From the NCBI RefSeq assembly GCF_016294135.1, contig NZ_JAEDCO010000029.1, positions 1-21,349 of the forward strand: 21,349 nt of DNA. Reading direction: 5' to 3'. Both the position numbers and the translations under genes were made by a program. The notes under the pieces were generated by a model, which did not search any database, was not told where the DNA came from, and was given only the letters and a program-made list of their open reading frames with translations. Source of the stretch: Methanobrevibacter ruminantium. Its GTDB lineage: Archaea; Methanobacteriota; Methanobacteria; Methanobacteriales; Methanobacteriaceae. Shown piece after piece: positions 7,837-14,989 of the stretch (position 1 is the stretch's first letter; each line of letters begins with the position of its first letter).

Positions 7837-8731
7837 TATTCAAACCTCCATATGTTTCAGCGATTGAATTAATTATAAAATCTATAGTTGTAATTCTATC
7901 TATATTCTCAACAACAGGAACTCTTTCCTTATTTCCTTGATCTTTAATGTACTTTTGGATCTTTCTGATTGCCTCAAAGTTATCCAAATACTTCTGCAGG
8001 GACCTATGGGCCCAACCGTCACTGCATCGTGAATAAAGTCTGCTTTTATGCATTTCCTCATCTTCAAGGCTTAATACAAACATTAAAACATTATCCTTTT
8101 CCATCAGGTCTTTACGGATAAATCCAGGAACTATATGGACTCCTTCAATGATAATGCTTATTCCTTCAGTCAATGCCCTTTCAATGACAGCTTCCACACC
8201 AACGCTTACAGTTGTGACATGATCTTTAAATCCTGCCAAAACATGATCGAATTCAGGTGGAGGAGCCACCCTTAAAGCTTCATGAGCCATAAATGATGAT
8301 TCATGGAGCACAGGACTTAATTCCTTCGATACAATCTTTCGCATGACTTCTCTAATCATATCAGTGTTCATCATGCCTTTAATACCCAATTTTCTAGATA
8401 TCTCATATGATATGGATGAAGTTCCGATACCGGAAACACCGCCAATTAAAATGATCAATGGCGCATCTGTCTTTCGTATCTTTCTCCAATTCAGATAATT
8501 TTCAGCAATTAGAGGGTCTTCCTGCTCCAACAGGTTGACAATTCTTTTAACTATATCATCAGTTGTTATTGAAGAAATACTCTTTTCCATCAAGTCTGAT
8601 TCTATCTTGTTCGCTATTTCATAAGCTTTGCTGGGATCTAATTCTGCACGTATAAGCGTACGTGAAAGAATCCCTTTTGAAAAAGGTTCAGCATATACTT
8701 TCCCTTTAAGTCCTCTCTGAACTAGAATCAT
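7814..8731 (-). CDS. 2-Phosphoglycerate kinase with ATP-cone domain
   Basis: This 305-residue enzyme should phosphorylate 2-phosphoglycerate to 2,3-diphosphoglycerate, the precursor of cyclic 2,3-diphosphoglycerate, a major solute in Methanobacteriales. Residues about 1-85 form an ATP-cone-like nucleotide-binding region (LKGKVYAEPFSKGILSRTLI). The kinase domain begins with IILIGGVSGIGTSSIS (93-108), a P-loop in which the usual Walker lysine is replaced by threonine; archaeal relatives may share this. MNTDMIREVMR and IIIEGVHIVPGF are typical of the family. AAGGTGTGAT precedes the ATG, and a TATA-like element lies near 8764-8774. It is the first gene of a two-gene unit with the CBS protein. Confidence 0.85.
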   Translation of the reverse strand: MILVQRGLKGKVYAEPFSKGILSRTLIRAELDPSKAYEIANKIESDLMEKSISSITTDDIVKRIVNLLEQEDPLIAENYLNWRKIRKTDAPLIILIGGVSGIGTSSISYEISRKLGIKGMMNTDMIREVMRKIVSKELSPVLHESSFMAHEALRVAPPPEFDHVLAGFKDHVTTVSVGVEAVIERALTEGISIIIEGVHIVPGFIRKDLMEKDNVLMFVLSLEDEEMHKSRLYSRCSDGWAHRSLQKYLDNFEAIRKIQKYIKDQGNKERVPVVENIDRITTIDFIINSIAETYGGLNNVRKDKS

Positions 8732-9091
8732 AAAATCACACCTTAATTGATATAATTCAAAGAATTATAAATTGTTTTTTCATCATTTAACTATTAATTC
8801 ACTGATAAATAAAAAAATAAGCCATTAAATCATCTTATTTAAAGCCCATACTAAATAAAAGCAAAAAATAGTTAAATTTTGAAAATATAGATATGTTTTT
8901 AATTATTAATAATATTTACTATTAACATTTTATAAAGTTTTATATTTGATTTTTGTATAAAAATGAAAACATGAAAAATAGTGGAAAAATAGTTAAGAAT
9001 AATTTAAAGAATAGTTAAGAATAATATAAGAGCCTTTAATAATAGTTAAAAAATAGAAAATTTTGGAAAAATAAAAAGAAAAGGAGTGGAT
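8732..9091. other. AT-rich intergenic region with a 22-bp tandem repeat
   Basis: This gap lies between the start of the 2-phosphoglycerate kinase gene and the end of the metallophosphoesterase gene, both on the minus strand. Nothing in it looks coding. It holds the kinase promoter at its left end and, at 8988-9031, two near-identical 22-bp direct repeats beginning AATAGTTAAGAATAAT. A third partial copy (AATAGTTAA) starts near 9041. Confidence 0.5.
8988..9031. repeat. Two-copy 22-bp tandem repeat
   Basis: Copies at 8988-9009 and 9010-9031 share AATAGTTAAGAATAAT and differ only at their ends. They are AT-rich and noncoding, and no function is apparent. Confidence 0.6.
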
Positions 9092-9811
9092 TTATTCCAA
9101 GGAAACAATTCCTATAGTGTACATAGCGTTTTCATCCACTTCAATTAAAACTGCATGACCATCTTCAAGTCTTCCAGGGTTTGCAACAGTGGTATTTCCC
9201 ACCATGTCAATGGAACATGCTTCGTGTACATGACCGCAGATGTTTATGTTAGGTTGGAATTCATGAATAGGTTTTTTAACACCTTGACTTCCTACATGAG
9301 CACCGCTTTCAATGGTATCCGCTTTTGTGTCATATGGAGGGGCATGAGTAAGCAAAATGGTTACTCTAGGAACCGCATCGTTTCCAATATAGTCATACTC
9401 AGCTAAAAGCTCATATACATGGCGATAAATCTTGTCATCATCGATTTCACCAGGAGTGTTGAATGGAGTAGGGTTGGATCCCCCATAACCCATGATTACC
9501 ACATTTTCATAAGCTATCAATTGATCATGCAAACAGAATGCAGGCCTTTCATCAGGACCGCTTTCCTTAATCGCATTACAGATTCCTGCAGGGTCACAGT
9601 TACCTGGAATTGCAAATACATCCACATTACATTCTTCAACGATTTCATCAATGAATGGTTTTACAAAACTTAACGGTTCAAATTCAGTAATGCTGAAATC
9701 TGTAATATCTCCAGCAATCAATACTAAAGAAATATCATCATTTTGTTTTAAGTAATCGATTAAGCTTTCACTCTTTTTACCGTGTACATCACTAATTGCT
9801 AAAATTTTCAT
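9092..9811 (-). CDS. Calcineurin-like metallophosphoesterase
   Basis: This 239-residue cytoplasmic protein has the full two-metal phosphoesterase motif set: D8 and H10 (ISDVHG), D35 (AGDITD), N71 (PGNCDP), H156 (LTHAPPYD), and H194 with H196 (CGHVHEA). It belongs to the small archaeal YfcE/MJ0936-like group, whose members hydrolyse phosphodiesters or phosphomonoesters. The natural substrate cannot be deduced. AAGGATG lies about seven bases before the ATG. It follows two small conserved genes on the same strand after a 90-base AT-rich gap and may be read with them, but a TATA-like element at about 9851-9864 could also serve it alone. Confidence 0.9.
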   Translation of the reverse strand: MKILAISDVHGKKSESLIDYLKQNDDISLVLIAGDITDFSITEFEPLSFVKPFIDEIVEECNVDVFAIPGNCDPAGICNAIKESGPDERPAFCLHDQLIAYENVVIMGYGGSNPTPFNTPGEIDDDKIYRHVYELLAEYDYIGNDAVPRVTILLTHAPPYDTKADTIESGAHVGSQGVKKPIHEFQPNINICGHVHEACSIDMVGNTTVANPGRLEDGHAVLIEVDENAMYTIGIVSLE

Positions 9812-9901
9812 TTTAAAACATCCTTAAAACTTTAAAATTCAACGTAAAATTATAATTATAAAAAATAATTTAAAAAAAAGAATAATCTTTTATTATTATG
9901 T

Positions 9902-10429
9902 TTATTCAGCGAAAAATGGAGCCATTTCCTTTAAAGCTAATTGGATATTTGATTTTTCACCATACAACGCAATTGTTGAATCGGTGTCAAATTCCATTAT
10001 AAGTCCATAATATTCAGCTATTTCCTGTATTCTATCCTCTGCAATTGGATTTCTTAAAGTAATCTTTGCATATGATAATCCTGGAGGAACATTTTGAATG
10101 AATTTTGATTGGGTGTCTGGAATCTTAAAGATCTCTTCTCCCCTATTTGCTCTTTGAAGCTTGTCTAACCATTCTTCATAAAATTCCTTGTCATAACTTT
10201 CCGCAAGAGAAAGCAAGATTCCTTGAATTTCATTTAAGGACATGTCCGCCCTAGCCATCTCATTGATCATATCTGGATGAGAAGGGTCTTTCTTATAGAA
10301 CCCAATTTGGGATTTAACCAAACCTAAGTCCTTATTCAATTCATTTGGAATTGGAACTCCTCTCTTGTGCAATTCTGAAGAAAGGTTAACCATAACCAAC
10401 CAGGATTGTTCTATAGGCAATGTACTCAT
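9902..10429 (-). CDS. Conserved methanogen protein, probably DUF2096 family
   Basis: This 175-residue soluble protein has no catalytic motif I recognise. The N-terminal two thirds look helical (IEQSWLVMVNLSSELHKRG, MSLNEIQGILLSLAESYDKEF). The end (about 120-175: YAKITLRNPIAEDRIQEIAEYYGLIMEF) looks like a small alpha/beta domain. It resembles DUF2096, a family I recall from methanogens, but that is from memory. Its ATG overlaps the TGA of the preceding 89-codon gene as ATGA, and GGAAGGA lies about six bases upstream, so the two are translationally coupled. The constant pairing suggests a shared role near heterodisulfide reductase genes. Confidence 0.7.
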   Translation of the reverse strand: MSTLPIEQSWLVMVNLSSELHKRGVPIPNELNKDLGLVKSQIGFYKKDPSHPDMINEMARADMSLNEIQGILLSLAESYDKEFYEEWLDKLQRANRGEEIFKIPDTQSKFIQNVPPGLSYAKITLRNPIAEDRIQEIAEYYGLIMEFDTDSTIALYGEKSNIQLALKEMAPFFAE

Positions 10430-10695
10430 AAATGTCCTTCCAATATTTTTAAGGTAGTAACATTAACTTTTGCATCTGCTTCTCTTAACTCTCTTTTGAT
10501 TTCATTAAGATTATTGTATTTGTCTAAAAAGAGAACATGATGACTACCGGTACCAGTAATGTCTAAAATAGCGATTTCATCTTGATCATCAATTTCATCT
10601 CTACCTTCAATAGCCGCTTTAAATTGCACATAAGGACCGTATTCTTCAGGAAGGTCTTTAAATTTAAATATTCCACCTAAAATTGCAATAAACAT
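10426..10695 (-). CDS. Small conserved methanogen protein (MTH1880/DUF749-like)
   Basis: This is an 89-residue acidic soluble protein starting MFIAILGGIFKFKDLPEEYG. I chose the ATG at 10695 because GGAGA lies about six bases before it. A longer open frame runs to a TTG at 10758 but lacks a ribosome binding site there. The protein resembles MTH1880 of Methanothermobacter, for which a small structure with calcium binding was reported; that assignment rests on memory and on gene order, since MTH1880 lies next to hdrC/hdrB (MTH1878/MTH1879) as this gene does here. Acidic stretches (EGRDEIDDQDE, 32-42) could bind cations. Its stop overlaps the next start (ATGA). Confidence 0.7.
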   Translation of the reverse strand: MFIAILGGIFKFKDLPEEYGPYVQFKAAIEGRDEIDDQDEIAILDITGTGSHHVLFLDKYNNLNEIKRELREADAKVNVTTLKILEGHL

Positions 10696-10783
10696 ATTAT
10701 TTCTCCAAATTCTTAATTTATTAAAATCATCTAGCAAAACCAGTAAGCATACCAGCAAAACTAGTTTAATTATTATCCAAATC

Positions 10784-10815
10784 TCATATAATTTTTATAT
10801 TATTAAATTATATGA
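10784..10815. promoter_or_regulatory. 11-bp inverted repeat overlapping a TATA box
   Basis: TCATATAATTT (10784-10794) and AAATTATATGA (10805-10815) are perfect reverse complements with a 10-base spacer. On the minus strand, AAAAATTATATGAG within it can act as TATA box for the two-gene unit starting at 10695. A dimeric repressor bound here would block promoter recognition. The regulator is unknown. Confidence 0.45.
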
Positions 10816-11002
10816 ATATATTTTTAGTTATAGTAATTAATATAGTTTATTATTATACTAATAATTTTTATACAATGTAATAATTCAATTTTATTAAATC
10901 AGTTTAGTAATATACAAATTATTTTTAATCATGCAAGAAATGAAAGATCGAAAAATAGCAAACTTAATAATTAGTAACTATGCGAACTAAAAAAAATTTT
11001 TT

Positions 11003-11038
11003 AAAAAAAAGAAAAGATAAGTAGAGTAATCTACTTAT
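11003..11038 (-). terminator. Hairpin and T-tract terminator of hdrB
   Basis: ATAAGTAGA (11017-11025) and TCTACTTAT (11030-11038) form a perfect 9-bp stem with a GTAA loop that overlaps the hdrB stop codon. Read on the minus strand it is followed by a long T-rich tract (11003-11015). This should end the hdrC-hdrB transcript. Confidence 0.65.
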
Positions 11039-11919
11039 TCAATTTTTTCTAATACAGGAGCTGCGTCGATTAATTGTGCGTCGAAAGTTAATTCGTCTGC
11101 GCTTAATCCCATAGCTAATCCGTATAATTGAGCTAAGTGCATTACAGGGAATGCGAAGTCAGTTCCGTATTTTGCGTTTACTTCAGTTTGACCTACATCG
11201 AATTGTAAGTGACAGAATGGACAAACTTCTACAATAGCGTCTACACCAGCTTCAGCCATAGCGTCGAGTTTTTCTTTGGTGTAACTTAAGGTTACGTCAA
11301 TATCTCTTGCTCTTAAACCTCCACCTGCACCACAGCACATCATTTTGTTTTTGTAAGGTACAGATTTAGCACCGGTGATTTCTACTAATTCATCTAAGAT
11401 AGTTGGGTTTTCTGCAGATTCTTCAATACCTACTTCTGCGGTAGGTTTTAAGAAGTGACAACCGTAGTGTACTGCAACGTTAATACCTAAATCTTTGGTG
11501 AACATTTCAGATAATTTGTCAAGACCTATGTCGTTGTATAAAATTTCTGCAAAGTGTCTTACTTTGGTTTCACCTTTGTATTGTTTGTCAGTGGTTTCAG
11601 CTAAGATAGCGTTAATTTCGTCTTTTTTAGCTGGGTTTTCTTTTAATAAGTGGTCACATTCACGTAAGGAACCGAAACATCCGTTACATTCGGTCATGAT
11701 GTCTGCACCCATTTCTTCTGCAATAGCGAGGTTACGTGCTGCAATAGTTGCCCAGGTGGTTTGGTCAAAGGATCCGAATACACCAGGTGCAGGACAACAG
11801 GAAGCTCCTTCCATGTCTTTTAATTCAATGTCTAATTTATCGAATAAGATTCTGGTTGCTTTTTCGATACCAGGGTAACGGTTGTTCATAATACAACCTA
11901 AGAAATATGCAATCTCCAT
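11035..11919 (-). CDS. hdrB: CoB-CoM heterodisulfide reductase subunit B
   Basis: This 294-residue subunit carries the active site that reduces the CoM-S-S-CoB heterodisulfide in the last step of methanogenesis. It has both CCG-type cysteine sets that hold the noncubane [4Fe-4S] clusters: C9, C41, C42, C78 and C81, then C154, C195, C196, C233 and C236 (MMCCGAGGG, VCPFCH). The length is normal. It follows hdrC after 22 bases, with AAGGAG before its ATG, so the two form an operon as in Methanothermobacter. In the cell it works with HdrA and the MvhADG hydrogenase, whose genes are not in this window. Confidence 0.97.
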   Translation of the reverse strand: MEIAYFLGCIMNNRYPGIEKATRILFDKLDIELKDMEGASCCPAPGVFGSFDQTTWATIAARNLAIAEEMGADIMTECNGCFGSLRECDHLLKENPAKKDEINAILAETTDKQYKGETKVRHFAEILYNDIGLDKLSEMFTKDLGINVAVHYGCHFLKPTAEVGIEESAENPTILDELVEITGAKSVPYKNKMMCCGAGGGLRARDIDVTLSYTKEKLDAMAEAGVDAIVEVCPFCHLQFDVGQTEVNAKYGTDFAFPVMHLAQLYGLAMGLSADELTFDAQLIDAAPVLEKIE

Positions 11920-11941
11920 AATAATAACTCCTTCAATATGT

Positions 11942-12898
11942 TTATTCTAATTCTCCAGTTTCCATGTTGAAACCGATTAATTTATCAAATTCACATGCTG
12001 CACAGATTTTTTGGACTTCTTCTAAAGCTTCAGGGAAAGAATGTACTGTTGGAGGTAATTCGTCAAGTCCAATAGCTTTTCTTAAGTCTTTGGTTTTGTC
12101 GTTGATTGGTACACCGTGACCAAATTTAATTACGAATGAACCAGTTGCTTTGTGTGCGTCTGCCATGTATCCAGCTTTAGCTGCTTCGTTACGTGCCATT
12201 TTGATGATGTCTACGATTTTTACACTTCTAGGACATCTTTCTTGGCAGGTGTAACAGGTGGTACACATCCATAATGCAGGATCAGATACTACTTCCTCTC
12301 TGAGTCCTAATAAACATTTTCTTACAATTTGTCTTACTCTGTAAGGAGTTCTTCTACCAGAAGGACATCCTCCACCACAGGTACCACATTGGAAACAGTG
12401 GTCTACAGTTTCAATTCCAGCATCAACGAATTTTTGAGTAAATTCTTTATCAATATCATCCATTGAATATATATCATTTTCTTTTAATAAAGTCATATTA
12501 TCGCTCTCTTCATTTTCTTCTGAAGATTCTTCTTCCGCAACCTCTTCAATAGCTACTTCTAAAGACTCTTCATCTTCTGAAAGTTTATCATCAATTGATT
12601 CTTCCGCATTATCTAAAGAAACTTCCTCTTCAGGAACCTCTCCAACTGCTTCTTCAACAGCTTCTTCTTCAACAGGAGCCTCTTCAGCTTCAACTTCTTC
12701 TTCAGCTTCAGCTACCTCTTCAGCAGCCTCTTCTTCAGAAATAGTTTCAGAATCAGATTTGGTTTCAATTTCCTCTTCTGAAGATGTCTGTATAGCATCA
12801 GCAGCTTCTTCAACAGACTCTGCTTCTTTAGATAAATTCTCTTCTATATCTTTATTTGCCCTACCGATGAGGGATTTAAGAGTATCTAACACAGACAT
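11942..12898 (-). CDS. hdrC: CoB-CoM heterodisulfide reductase subunit C with long acidic N-terminal extension
   Basis: This 318-residue subunit passes electrons from HdrA to HdrB through two [4Fe-4S] clusters. The cluster motifs are C168, C171, C174 and C178 (CFQCGTCGGGCP) and C212, C215, C218 and C222 (CTTCYTCQERCP). The ferredoxin-like core is about 185 residues, the normal size of HdrC. The first 134 residues are extra: a short MSVLDTLKSLIGR start, then about 115 residues very rich in Glu, Ala, Ser and Val, with almost no basic residues. I place the start at the ATG at 12898, preceded by AGGTG; a GTG at 12910 lies inside that site. An internal ATG at 12496 (Met135) matches a normal HdrC start but has only a weak GAGAG before it. 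Confidence 0.95.
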   Translation of the reverse strand: MSVLDTLKSLIGRANKDIEENLSKEAESVEEAADAIQTSSEEEIETKSDSETISEEEAAEEVAEAEEEVEAEEAPVEEEAVEEAVGEVPEEEVSLDNAEESIDDKLSEDEESLEVAIEEVAEEESSEENEESDNMTLLKENDIYSMDDIDKEFTQKFVDAGIETVDHCFQCGTCGGGCPSGRRTPYRVRQIVRKCLLGLREEVVSDPALWMCTTCYTCQERCPRSVKIVDIIKMARNEAAKAGYMADAHKATGSFVIKFGHGVPINDKTKDLRKAIGLDELPPTVHSFPEALEEVQKICAACEFDKLIGFNMETGELE

Positions 12899-12923
12899 TG
12901 AAAAACACACCTAGGACAATCAT
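12876..12923 (-). CDS. Possible 15-codon upstream ORF overlapping hdrC
   Basis: An ATG at 12923 is preceded at about seven bases by GTGAGG and opens a 15-codon frame (MIVLGVFFNVCVRYS) that overlaps the hdrC start in another frame. If translated, it would compete with or feed ribosomes to hdrC. It may be chance, and there is no homology evidence. Confidence 0.25.
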   Translation of the reverse strand: MIVLGVFFNVCVRYS

Positions 12924-12962
12924 AGGTTTTCCTCACGTCCTTAATTATAGTTATATTAGAAT

Positions 12963-12974
12963 AGTATATAAAGG
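12963..12974 (-). promoter_or_regulatory. TATA box of the hdrCB operon
   Basis: CCTTTATATACT on the minus strand is a near-consensus archaeal TATA box. Transcription would start near 12942, giving a leader of about 44 nt before hdrC. Confidence 0.65.
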
Positions 12975-12992
12975 TTTTGTAAAATTTTGAAA

Positions 12993-13013
12993 GTGTAACC
13001 TAAAAGATTACAC
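12993..13013. promoter_or_regulatory. Palindrome upstream of the hdrCB promoter
   Basis: GTGTAACC (12993-13000) and GATTACAC (13006-13013) form an 8-bp inverted repeat with one mismatch (six outer pairs perfect: GTGTAA/TTACAC). It sits about 20 bases upstream of the TATA box, a usual place for an activator site. It is relatively GC-rich compared with the surrounding DNA. Confidence 0.4.
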
Positions 13014-13196
13014 CATTTGATAAAGTTTAGGTTAGCCTTAAATTAGAGAAATAATCGATTAAAATTGAGATAAAAAATTAGAAAAATTTTAAAAAAATAG
13101 GGTTTAGTGAAAAAATAATCAAAAAATAGCAGTGCAAAAAAATAGAATTTATTAAAAAATATTGAAAAAAAGTAAAATAAAAAAAATATTAGATGT

Positions 13197-13640
13197 CTAA
13201 GATAAGACATCCACTGAATTGTCGGAAAGCTTTTTCAAAGTTCTTGCAAAAGCAACCAGCTCATCTGTAGGAATGTCCCCGATAGTTGCATCTTTCCATT
13301 GATCGAATATGTCAAGCAAAATTTGGCAAGTCTTTTTTCCATCTTCAGTCAACAATAATATTTTTTTGGTATTGTTTTCAGCATCAATGGTTTTAGTGAT
13401 TAATCCTTTAATCAATAAGTTTTTAGTGATTTTGCTAATGTTAGCTTCAGTCACATGGAATTGCCTTACCAAATCTATTTGATTAAGACCTTCATTTGTA
13501 TAAATTTCCATAAGAATTGGTATTTCACCAATGTTAATATCTAAATTTTCCATGTTTTTTCTAAAAAACATTTCATAGCTTTTCAATAAGTTCATTAAGT
13601 AGTTTACGTGTTCTGGAATCATGGTCTCATTTTCATTCAT
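13197..13640 (-). CDS. MarR-family transcriptional regulator
   Basis: This 147-residue protein has a winged-helix fold of the MarR type. An N-terminal dimer helix (about 8-28) leads into IGEIPILMEIYTNEGLNQIDLV, a recognition helix region (VTEANISKITKNLLIKGLI, about 64-82), a wing (KTIDAENNTKKILLLTEDGKK) and a C-terminal dimer helix. Such proteins usually repress their own and nearby genes and respond to small ligands or oxidation. It has no cysteine in a typical sensing position; the only one is in KKTCQ. A strong GGGGGGAT precedes the ATG and overlaps a palindrome at 13650-13662 that could be its own operator. The target and ligand are unknown. Confidence 0.88.
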   Translation of the reverse strand: MNENETMIPEHVNYLMNLLKSYEMFFRKNMENLDINIGEIPILMEIYTNEGLNQIDLVRQFHVTEANISKITKNLLIKGLITKTIDAENNTKKILLLTEDGKKTCQILLDIFDQWKDATIGDIPTDELVAFARTLKKLSDNSVDVLS

Positions 13641-13649
13641 AAAAATCCC

Positions 13650-13662
13650 CCCTTACTAAGGG
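13650..13662. promoter_or_regulatory. Palindrome overlapping the marR ribosome binding site
   Basis: CCCTTA-C-TAAGGG is a perfect 6-bp inverted repeat with one central base. It overlaps the GGGGGG ribosome binding site of the MarR gene. A TATA-like TTTTTATATA on the minus strand at 13717-13726 would put it in the leader, so it could be an autoregulatory operator or a small mRNA hairpin hiding the site. Confidence 0.4.
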
Positions 13663-13907
13663 AATCATTTGTAGTTAGCATATAATTTTACATATTAAAG
13701 ATAGTATATTTCTTAATATATAAAAAGTTTACTTCAGTTAAGTTAATTAAGTATTTTTCTAAACATTGTTATATAAATTTTAAAGATTTTTAAATGCACT
13801 AATAACTGCTAAAATAATTAAGAAATAGATGAAACTTGCAAAAACATTAATTATAAAAAGGAATAGATAATTAATTGAATCATTAAAAATAAGGAATTAC
13901 AGATAAA

Positions 13908-14642
13908 ATGAAACAATTTGAAATCAAAAGCCATGACGGTCCTGGAAGATATGGGAAGCTTGGAGATTTGGAAACTCCAACAATAATCAATAAGGATGAC
14001 TTTTCCATAGCTGATGATGAATCCTCAGCTTATGATGTTGAAAAGGAAATTGCAGAGTGGAGCGTTAATCAAACCATTGAAAAAGCAAAACTTGTTGAAG
14101 ACAAGGAAATAGCAGTTATCCAAGGAAGCAAGTACATCGACTTGCGTATCAAATGCCTTAAGGAACTTGAAGAACTCGGATACAATGGATTCATTATAGC
14201 GAATGCAGATGATCTTCTTCTTCATCCAAGGGATTTGGTTGACTTGATTGTTGCACTTAGGCAAAACATGAAAGCATCCAGCTACTTGATATTCCCATTT
14301 GCTGAAGCACAATTCATTCCTCTTCTTGCATATATGGGAGTTGATGCATTCTTCGAGGACATTGGAGAATATTACAGTTATATCAATGTGCTTATGAGTC
14401 CAACTAAAAATTACGATTTAGAGACCTACAATCTTTATGAAATGAGTAGGGAAGAGATTGAAGCATACAATAGGAACACCATCGACTTCGTGCTTAGGGA
14501 AGTTAGGGAACACATGAAAAACAGCAGCTTGAGAAACCTAGTGGAAGAAAGGTCTGCTACAAGCCCACAGTATGCTTCTGCACTAAGAATACTTGATAAG
14601 AATTACTCTGAGTACTTATTGGAGTATACTCAAGTTTATTAG
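13908..14642 (+). CDS. Shortened tRNA-guanine transglycosylase/archaeosine synthase-like protein
   Basis: This 244-residue protein resembles a condensed archaeal TGT/ArcS. The start (FEIKSHDGPGRYGKLGDLETPTI) matches the beginning of TGT domains. The middle (VIQGSKYIDLRIKCLKELEELGY and FIPLLAYMGVDAFFE) matches the second half of the barrel. The end (YNRNTIDFVLREVREHMKNSSLRNLVEER) matches the helix region that follows it. Archaeal TGT and ArcS are usually over 500 residues. Here the catalytic DSGGFQ-type segment and the zinc cysteines are missing, so base exchange is unlikely. It may be a noncatalytic partner in archaeosine formation on tRNA, or a diverged paralogue. A weak AAGGA precedes the ATG, and a TATA-like ATTATAAAAAG lies at 13849-13859. 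Confidence 0.6.
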   Translation: MKQFEIKSHDGPGRYGKLGDLETPTIINKDDFSIADDESSAYDVEKEIAEWSVNQTIEKAKLVEDKEIAVIQGSKYIDLRIKCLKELEELGYNGFIIANADDLLLHPRDLVDLIVALRQNMKASSYLIFPFAEAQFIPLLAYMGVDAFFEDIGEYYSYINVLMSPTKNYDLETYNLYEMSREEIEAYNRNTIDFVLREVREHMKNSSLRNLVEERSATSPQYASALRILDKNYSEYLLEYTQVY

Positions 14643-14677
14643 TAGAATTATTAAAAAAAGTTAAAATAAATTAAAAA

Positions 14678-14698
14678 AAGAAGATTGAAAATCTTCTT
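14678..14698. terminator. Bidirectional hairpin terminator
   Basis: AAGAAGATT (14678-14686) and AATCTTCTT (14690-14698) form a perfect 9-bp stem with a GAA loop between two convergent genes. The left side is A-rich, giving T tracts on the minus strand, and the right side is T-rich, so it can end transcripts from both directions. Confidence 0.65.
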
Positions 14699-14716
14699 AT
14701 TTCTATTTTTAAAAAA

Positions 14717-14950
14717 TTATTCATTTACTTCAAATTCAACTACTTCTTTATTGTCATTCACTATTTTTGCAATAGCTTCCTGAGCGCTACTCAGTTTTTC
14801 ATCACATTCCTTGACTAAAATCATAGCTTTCTTAAACTCTTCTATTGCATCATCCAATGAAACTTCACCAGTTTCCAAGTTGTTTACAATTTTTTCCAAT
14901 TCAGCTAATTTCTCTTCAAAACTAAAATTCTCCTTTTCTTCCACCATCAT
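14717..14950 (-). CDS. xseB: Exodeoxyribonuclease VII small subunit
   Basis: This 77-residue helical protein carries the XseB signature: FSFEEKLAELEKIVNNLETGEVSLDDAIEEFKKA (about 9-42), followed by a second helix (KLSSAQEAIAKI). It binds several-fold to XseA to form exonuclease VII, which degrades single-stranded DNA from both ends. The size matches bacterial XseB (about 80). It follows xseA by 39 bases. AAGGTGAT lies just before two adjacent ATG codons, so translation may start at the first or at the second (14947). Confidence 0.92.
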   Translation of the reverse strand: MMVEEKENFSFEEKLAELEKIVNNLETGEVSLDDAIEEFKKAMILVKECDEKLSSAQEAIAKIVNDNKEVVEFEVNE

Positions 14951-14989
14951 ATCACCTTCGATAATTTTTTTTAATTTTCAATTCTATAA

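Noticed and set aside
9155..9673. Plus-strand ORFs opposite the metallophosphoesterase gene
   Set aside because: They are shadows of a gene whose complete metal-binding motif set is on the minus strand, and they have no translation signals.
10696..10758. N-terminal extension of the MTH1880-like protein (22 extra residues from a TTG)
   Set aside because: No ribosome binding site precedes the TTG, whereas the ATG at 10695 has GGAGA at correct spacing and gives the length expected for the family.
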